From an uncultured Roseateles sp. (lineage in GTDB: Bacteria; Pseudomonadota; Gammaproteobacteria; Burkholderiales; Burkholderiaceae_C): a DNA stretch of 64,000 bases. Within the stretch, counting starts at the first letter, position 1, and the number at the start of each line of letters is the position of its first letter. Of the stretch, positions 59,850 to 64,000 are shown one piece after another. The translations under genes were made by a program, and so were the position numbers. Below the pieces are notes generated by a model that worked only from the letters and a program-made list of their open reading frames with translations, had not been told where the DNA came from and did no database searches. Location of the stretch: assembly GCF_913777145.1 (NCBI RefSeq), contig NZ_CAJYPS010000031.1, forward strand, positions 62,001 to 126,000, in the 5' to 3' direction.

Positions 59850-60368
59850 CAGGTTTTCCGTCGAGGAGGCGCGTGGGACTCGAATGCGACATGAGTTCCC
59901 CTGCCGCATTGTGTTCTGGCAGCGCTCCTCGCAATTCTCTCGGGCGGGACGGGACTGGCATGGCCGTGTTCTTGGGTACGCCGACGCGCGTCGCGATCCG
60001 CCTCGTCGACGCAGGAGGAATGCCCCGGGGCAGGGCCACGGGGCAGCCAGCGGCGGCGGGCGGCCCCTGGTGGGAGGTCGGATTCCCGGCAGGGCCTTCA
60101 AAGTCATGCGAGCACGTCGGCACGTCGTGGGCGTGCCGACGTGCAGGGGACGCCTCCCCAAAAAATCAGGGCGCATCCCGGGGCGGATCATGACTCGTTG
60201 GCGTTTCGCGCGGGCGCGGCGGCGAACGTGTCGCCTTTGCCGTCGCCGCTGCGCGAGGCAGCCTCGCACGAGCGGCGATGGTTCACGCAGAGCCGCAACG
60301 CGTCAGAAGACGCATGCCGTCGGGCTACCCATCGGTTTACCCCTGGAGAGGGAAACGCCGCCTGAAAC

Positions 60369-60404
60369 GAAAAACGGGTTAGCGGCCAAAGCTGCTAACC
60401 CGTT
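60369..60404 (-). terminator. Rho-independent terminator downstream of tRNA-Pro
   Basis: AACGGGTTAGC / GCTAACCCGTT 11-bp stem, T-tract on minus strand. Confidence 0.83.
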
Positions 60405-60422
60405 GATCTACTTCAATAAAAA

Positions 60423-60500
<78 letters not shown>

Positions 60501-60533
60501 CTGAGCCAATCAGTATAACCTAAAAATTTCGCC

Positions 60534-61052
60534 TCAAGACAAAAGACTGGCTCGAATTGCAAGAAGTTCGGCCCGCACCTGTTCCAGAGAGGTCAGCGGA
60601 CCCCGATCGCTGACCGGCAGCGACAGCACGGCCTCGGGGGCACGCAGGGGCTGAGCCGCCATCGCAGCCGCTGGCGTGGCAGCGTGCAGGCCGGCCGGCG
60701 GCAGCTCGACCTGGTCTTGTTCGTCATCGTCGTCCAGCAGGTCCTGCGCGGCGGCCTCGGCTTCCTCGCGGAAGGCCTGGGCCGGAGACAGGGTGGCCAG
60801 CCCTTCGCTGAGCTGGTTGCGGGCGCCGCTGATCGTGAAGCCCTGGTCGTAGAGCAGATCGCGAATACGGCGGATCAGCAGCACCTCGTGGTGCTGGTAA
60901 TAGCGTCGATTGCCGCGCCTCTTCATGGGCTTGAGTTGCGTGAACTCCTGTTCCCAGTACCGCAGCACGTACGGCTTCACGCCGCACAGCTCGCTGACTT
61001 CACCGATGGTGAAGTAGCGTTTGGCCGGAATGGCAGGCAGCGCTTTGTCCAT
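60534..61052 (-). CDS. MerR family transcriptional regulator
   Basis: YFTIGEVSELCGVKPYVLRYWEQEFTQLKPMKRRGNRRYYQHHEVLLIRRIRDLLYDQGFTI. Confidence 0.93.
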   Translation of the reverse strand: MDKALPAIPAKRYFTIGEVSELCGVKPYVLRYWEQEFTQLKPMKRRGNRRYYQHHEVLLIRRIRDLLYDQGFTISGARNQLSEGLATLSPAQAFREEAEAAAQDLLDDDDEQDQVELPPAGLHAATPAAAMAAQPLRAPEAVLSLPVSDRGPLTSLEQVRAELLAIRASLLS

Positions 61053-61086
61053 GCGAATCAAGACCTTCTAGGCAGGACGTCAGACT

Positions 61087-61455
61087 CTACTCGAAGTCTT
61101 CGGCGGCGGGCGTCTCGCCCTGAACCAGAGCTTTCAGCTTGTGGCTGGCGTGGAAGGTGACGACGTTGCGGGCCTTGATGGGGATGGATTCACCGGTGCG
61201 CGGGTTGCGGCCCGGGCGTGGTGCCTTGCGGCGGATGTTGAAGTTGCCAAAGCCGGACAGCTTCACGTCCTGACCCTGGACCAGGCTGTCGTGCAGGATG
61301 TCGAAGAAGGCCTCGACCATGTCCTTGGACTCGCGCTTGTTCAGGCCCAGCCGGTCGAACAGCAGTTCGGCCAGTTCGGCCTTGGTCAGCGTCGGGGTCT
61401 CCAGGCTGCCGATGACGACGGCGGCCGCTCCAGTCTTGGCGTCGTTAGCGTCCAT
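61087..61455 (-). CDS. ihfA: Integration host factor subunit alpha
   Basis: [71 protein letters not shown]; downstream of pheT. Confidence 0.95.
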   Translation of the reverse strand: MDANDAKTGAAAVVIGSLETPTLTKAELAELLFDRLGLNKRESKDMVEAFFDILHDSLVQGQDVKLSGFGNFNIRRKAPRPGRNPRTGESIPIKARNVVTFHASHKLKALVQGETPAAEDFE

Positions 61456-61475
61456 GTCTTGTCCTTGTGCTCGCA

Positions 61476-63917
61476 TCAGCCGCGCAGGCGCGCGCCCAGT
61501 TGTTGCTGGGTGGCGCTCACGATGGCGGAGATGACGGCGTCCACGCGCTCGTCGGTCAGCGTGTTCTCGTCGTCCAGCAGTTCCAGGCGCACGGCCATGG
61601 AGCGCTCGTCGGCCTGCAGATCGGTGCTGGCACCGGCCGTGGGGCGGAACACGTCGAACAGTCGGGCACTGCGCAGCAGCGGGCCGCCGGCCGCGCTGAT
61701 CGCGGCCATCAACGCATCGTGGCTGATCTGGTCACGCACCACCAGGGCCAAGTCGCGCTGCACCGATTGCTGGCGCGGCAGCGGCTTGCCATGCGGCAGC
61801 GGCTTGGCCAGCACCGTGTCCAGGCTCAGCTCGAACAGCACCGGCGCGCCGCCGGTGATGTCGTAGGCCTGGCGCCAGCGCGGGTGCAGTTCGCCGATCA
61901 CGCCGGCCTCGACGCCATCAATCAGCACGCGGGCGCTGCGGCCCGGGTGCAGCGCGGGGTGCTCGGCGGCCACGAATTGCAGCTGACGCGGTGCCAGCAA
62001 GGCTTCCAGGTCACCCTTCACGTCGAAGAAATCCACCGCGCGGTCACGCTGGCTCCATTGCGGTTGGTCGGCCGGGCCCCAGGCCAGGCCGCCGACGCGC
62101 AGCGGTTGCGTGATGCCGGCCACCGCCAACGGGCCGGCGGCCTGGGCGGCGTCGCGCTGGAACACGCGGCCCAGCTCGAACACGCGCACGCGCTGGGCGC
62201 GGCGGGCCAGGTTGTGGCGCAGCACCTGCACCAGGCTGCCCATCAGGCTGCTGCGCATCACCGACAGCGGCGCGGCGATGGGGTTGAGCAGGCGTATCGG
62301 CTGCTCGTTGCCTGCCAGCTCGCGCTCCCAGCGCTCTTCCACAAAGCTGAAGTTGATGGTCTCGAAGTAATCGCGCGCGGCGATGGCGCGGCGCAGTGCG
62401 TGCACGCCCTGGCGCGATTCGGAGCGGGTCTTGGCGACGATGGGTGCCTGCGGCGCAGTGGACGGCAGCGTCGGGTAGCCCAGCACGCGGATGACCTCTT
62501 CGATCAGGTCCTCCTCGATCAGCAGGTCGAAGCGCCAGCTGGGCGGGGTCACCGTGATCACGCCGTCAGCGGCGGTGAAGGGCAGGCCCAGGCGCGTGAA
62601 CACGCCTTCGCAGTCGGCCTGCGTGAGCGGCATGCCTGTGACCTTGGCGGCACGGGCCACGCGCAGTTGCACGGGCTGGCGCACCGGCAGCTTGGGGGTC
62701 TGGTCGTCCATGGGGCCGACCTGGGTGTCGGGCGTGCCGCAGATGTCCAGGATCAGCTGCGTGATGCGCTCGATGTGCTCCACGGTCTGGGCCGGGTCCA
62801 CGCCACGCTCGAAGCGGTGACCGGCGTCGGTGGAGAAGTTGTAGCGGCGGCCGCGACCCATGACGGCCTCGGGCCACCAGAACGCGGCCTCGACGTAGAT
62901 GTTCTGGGTGTCGTCGGACACGGCCGTGTGGTCGCCACCCATGATGCCGGCCAGCGACTCGACCTCGCGCGCATCGGCGATGACGCCGACCTTTTCATCG
63001 ACGGTGATGGTGTTGCCGTTCAGCAGCTTGAGTTGCTCGCCGGGCTTGCCCCAGCGGACGACGAGTTCGCCGCTGATCTTGTCGAGGTCGAAGATGTGCG
63101 ACGGGCGGCCGAACTCGAACATCACGTAGTTGGAGATGTCCACCAGCGCGGTCACCGAGCGCTGACCGCAGCGCTCCAGGCGCTGCACCATCCAGGCGGG
63201 GGTCTTGGCCCGCGTGTTGATGCCCTTGATGACGCGACCCGAGAAGCGGCCGCAGAGGTCGGGCGCCTCGATGCGGGCGCCCAGCGTGGCGTCGGTGCTG
63301 GGCTTCACGGCCGGGAACTCGGGCTTGAGCAGCAGCGCGCCGGTCAGCGCCGCGACTTCGCGAGCGATGCCGTAGACCGACAGGCAGTGGCCGAGGTTGG
63401 GCGTGAGCTTGAGCGTGAAGAGGGTGTCGTCCAGCGCCAGGTGCCGACGGATGTCGGCGCCAACCACCGCATCGGCGCCCAGCTCCAGCAGGCCGCCGTG
63501 GTCTTCGCTCAACTTCAGCTCGCGGGCCGAGCACAGCATGCCGTAGCTCTCGACACCGCGCAGCTTGCCGACGCCGATCTTGAAGGGCTTGCCGTCTTCG
63601 CCCGGGGGCAATTCGGCGCCGACGGTCGCCAGCGGCACCTTGATGCCCACGCGGGCATTGGGCGCGCCGCAGACGATCTGCAGCGGCTCACCGTTGTTGA
63701 ACGCGGCGCCGGCATTGACCTTGCACACGCGCAGCTTGTCGGCGTTGGGGTGTTGCTCGGCTTCAAGGATTTCGGCGACGACGATGCCGTGGAAGGGTGG
63801 GGCGGCCGGGCGCAGCTCTTCGACCTCCATGCCGGACATGGTCAGCAGCTCGGCCAGTTGGGCGGTGGACAGCGACGGATTGCAGAACTCGCGCAGCCAG
63901 GACTCAGGGAATTGCAT
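61476..63917 (-). CDS. pheT: Phenylalanine--tRNA ligase subunit beta
   Basis: [50 protein letters not shown]; full length. Confidence 0.97.
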   Translation of the reverse strand: MQFPESWLREFCNPSLSTAQLAELLTMSGMEVEELRPAAPPFHGIVVAEILEAEQHPNADKLRVCKVNAGAAFNNGEPLQIVCGAPNARVGIKVPLATVGAELPPGEDGKPFKIGVGKLRGVESYGMLCSARELKLSEDHGGLLELGADAVVGADIRRHLALDDTLFTLKLTPNLGHCLSVYGIAREVAALTGALLLKPEFPAVKPSTDATLGARIEAPDLCGRFSGRVIKGINTRAKTPAWMVQRLERCGQRSVTALVDISNYVMFEFGRPSHIFDLDKISGELVVRWGKPGEQLKLLNGNTITVDEKVGVIADAREVESLAGIMGGDHTAVSDDTQNIYVEAAFWWPEAVMGRGRRYNFSTDAGHRFERGVDPAQTVEHIERITQLILDICGTPDTQVGPMDDQTPKLPVRQPVQLRVARAAKVTGMPLTQADCEGVFTRLGLPFTAADGVITVTPPSWRFDLLIEEDLIEEVIRVLGYPTLPSTAPQAPIVAKTRSESRQGVHALRRAIAARDYFETINFSFVEERWERELAGNEQPIRLLNPIAAPLSVMRSSLMGSLVQVLRHNLARRAQRVRVFELGRVFQRDAAQAAGPLAVAGITQPLRVGGLAWGPADQPQWSQRDRAVDFFDVKGDLEALLAPRQLQFVAAEHPALHPGRSARVLIDGVEAGVIGELHPRWRQAYDITGGAPVLFELSLDTVLAKPLPHGKPLPRQQSVQRDLALVVRDQISHDALMAAISAAGGPLLRSARLFDVFRPTAGASTDLQADERSMAVRLELLDDENTLTDERVDAVISAIVSATQQQLGARLRG

Positions 63918-63945
63918 GATGACTCGATGAAACTGAACTGGGCGA

Positions 63946-64000
63946 TTACTTGAACTGCGACAGGAAGCGCAGGTCGCCGTCGAAGAAGGCGCGCAGGTCG
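63946..64000 (-). CDS. pheS: Phenylalanine--tRNA ligase subunit alpha, C-terminal fragment (truncated by window end)
   Basis: Reverse-complement reads ...DLRAFFDGDLRFLSQFK*, upstream of pheT. Confidence 0.85.
   Translation of the reverse strand, partial: DLRAFFDGDLRFLSQFK

Overview
This is a 64 kb GC-rich chromosomal window, most like a Burkholderiales betaproteobacterium judged by gene content and order. Dense, mostly ordinary core loci run from end to end. They are: (1) a flagellar/motility block (fliA 3' end, motA, motB, flgM, flgN, a stand-alone flagellar-type muramidase, flgA, flgB-flgL and one uncharacterised ORF); (2) a YeeE/YedE pair; (3) a cytochrome bd operon (cydP-cydA-cydB-cydX-ybgE, including a 39-aa cydX absent from the ORF track); (4) NDH-2, tRNA-Met, ftsY/ffh, a ccsA/ypjD-like gene and pilS-pilR; (5) nrdA/nrdB with a tandem NrdR-box signature; (6) a histone-H1-like repeat protein; (7) DUF3426, prmA, accC/accB, aroQ, a TlpA-like gene, mtgA, aroE, a TonB-like gene and an RNB ribonuclease; (8) a large zinc metalloprotease and a TonB-dependent receptor; (9) a LysR-centred accessory metabolic cluster (SDR, IorAB-like molybdenum hydroxylase, PLP lyase, two paralogous LysR regulators, MFS, cupin, cyclophilin-like); (10) tRNA-Pro, a MerR-family gene, ihfA, pheT and the pheS 3' end. 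No CRISPR array, transposase, prophage or clear defence system was seen. The main items for a second look are a dispersed intergenic repeat (two copies, one carrying a nested palindromic insertion), a structured nrdA leader with an nrdA/nrdB terminator, shared divergent start codons at flgA/flgB, a split FlgJ, the AAPAKK tandem-repeat gene, and recurring palindromic motifs in the LysR-cluster promoters. All assignments come from reading translations and sequence by eye; no database search was run.
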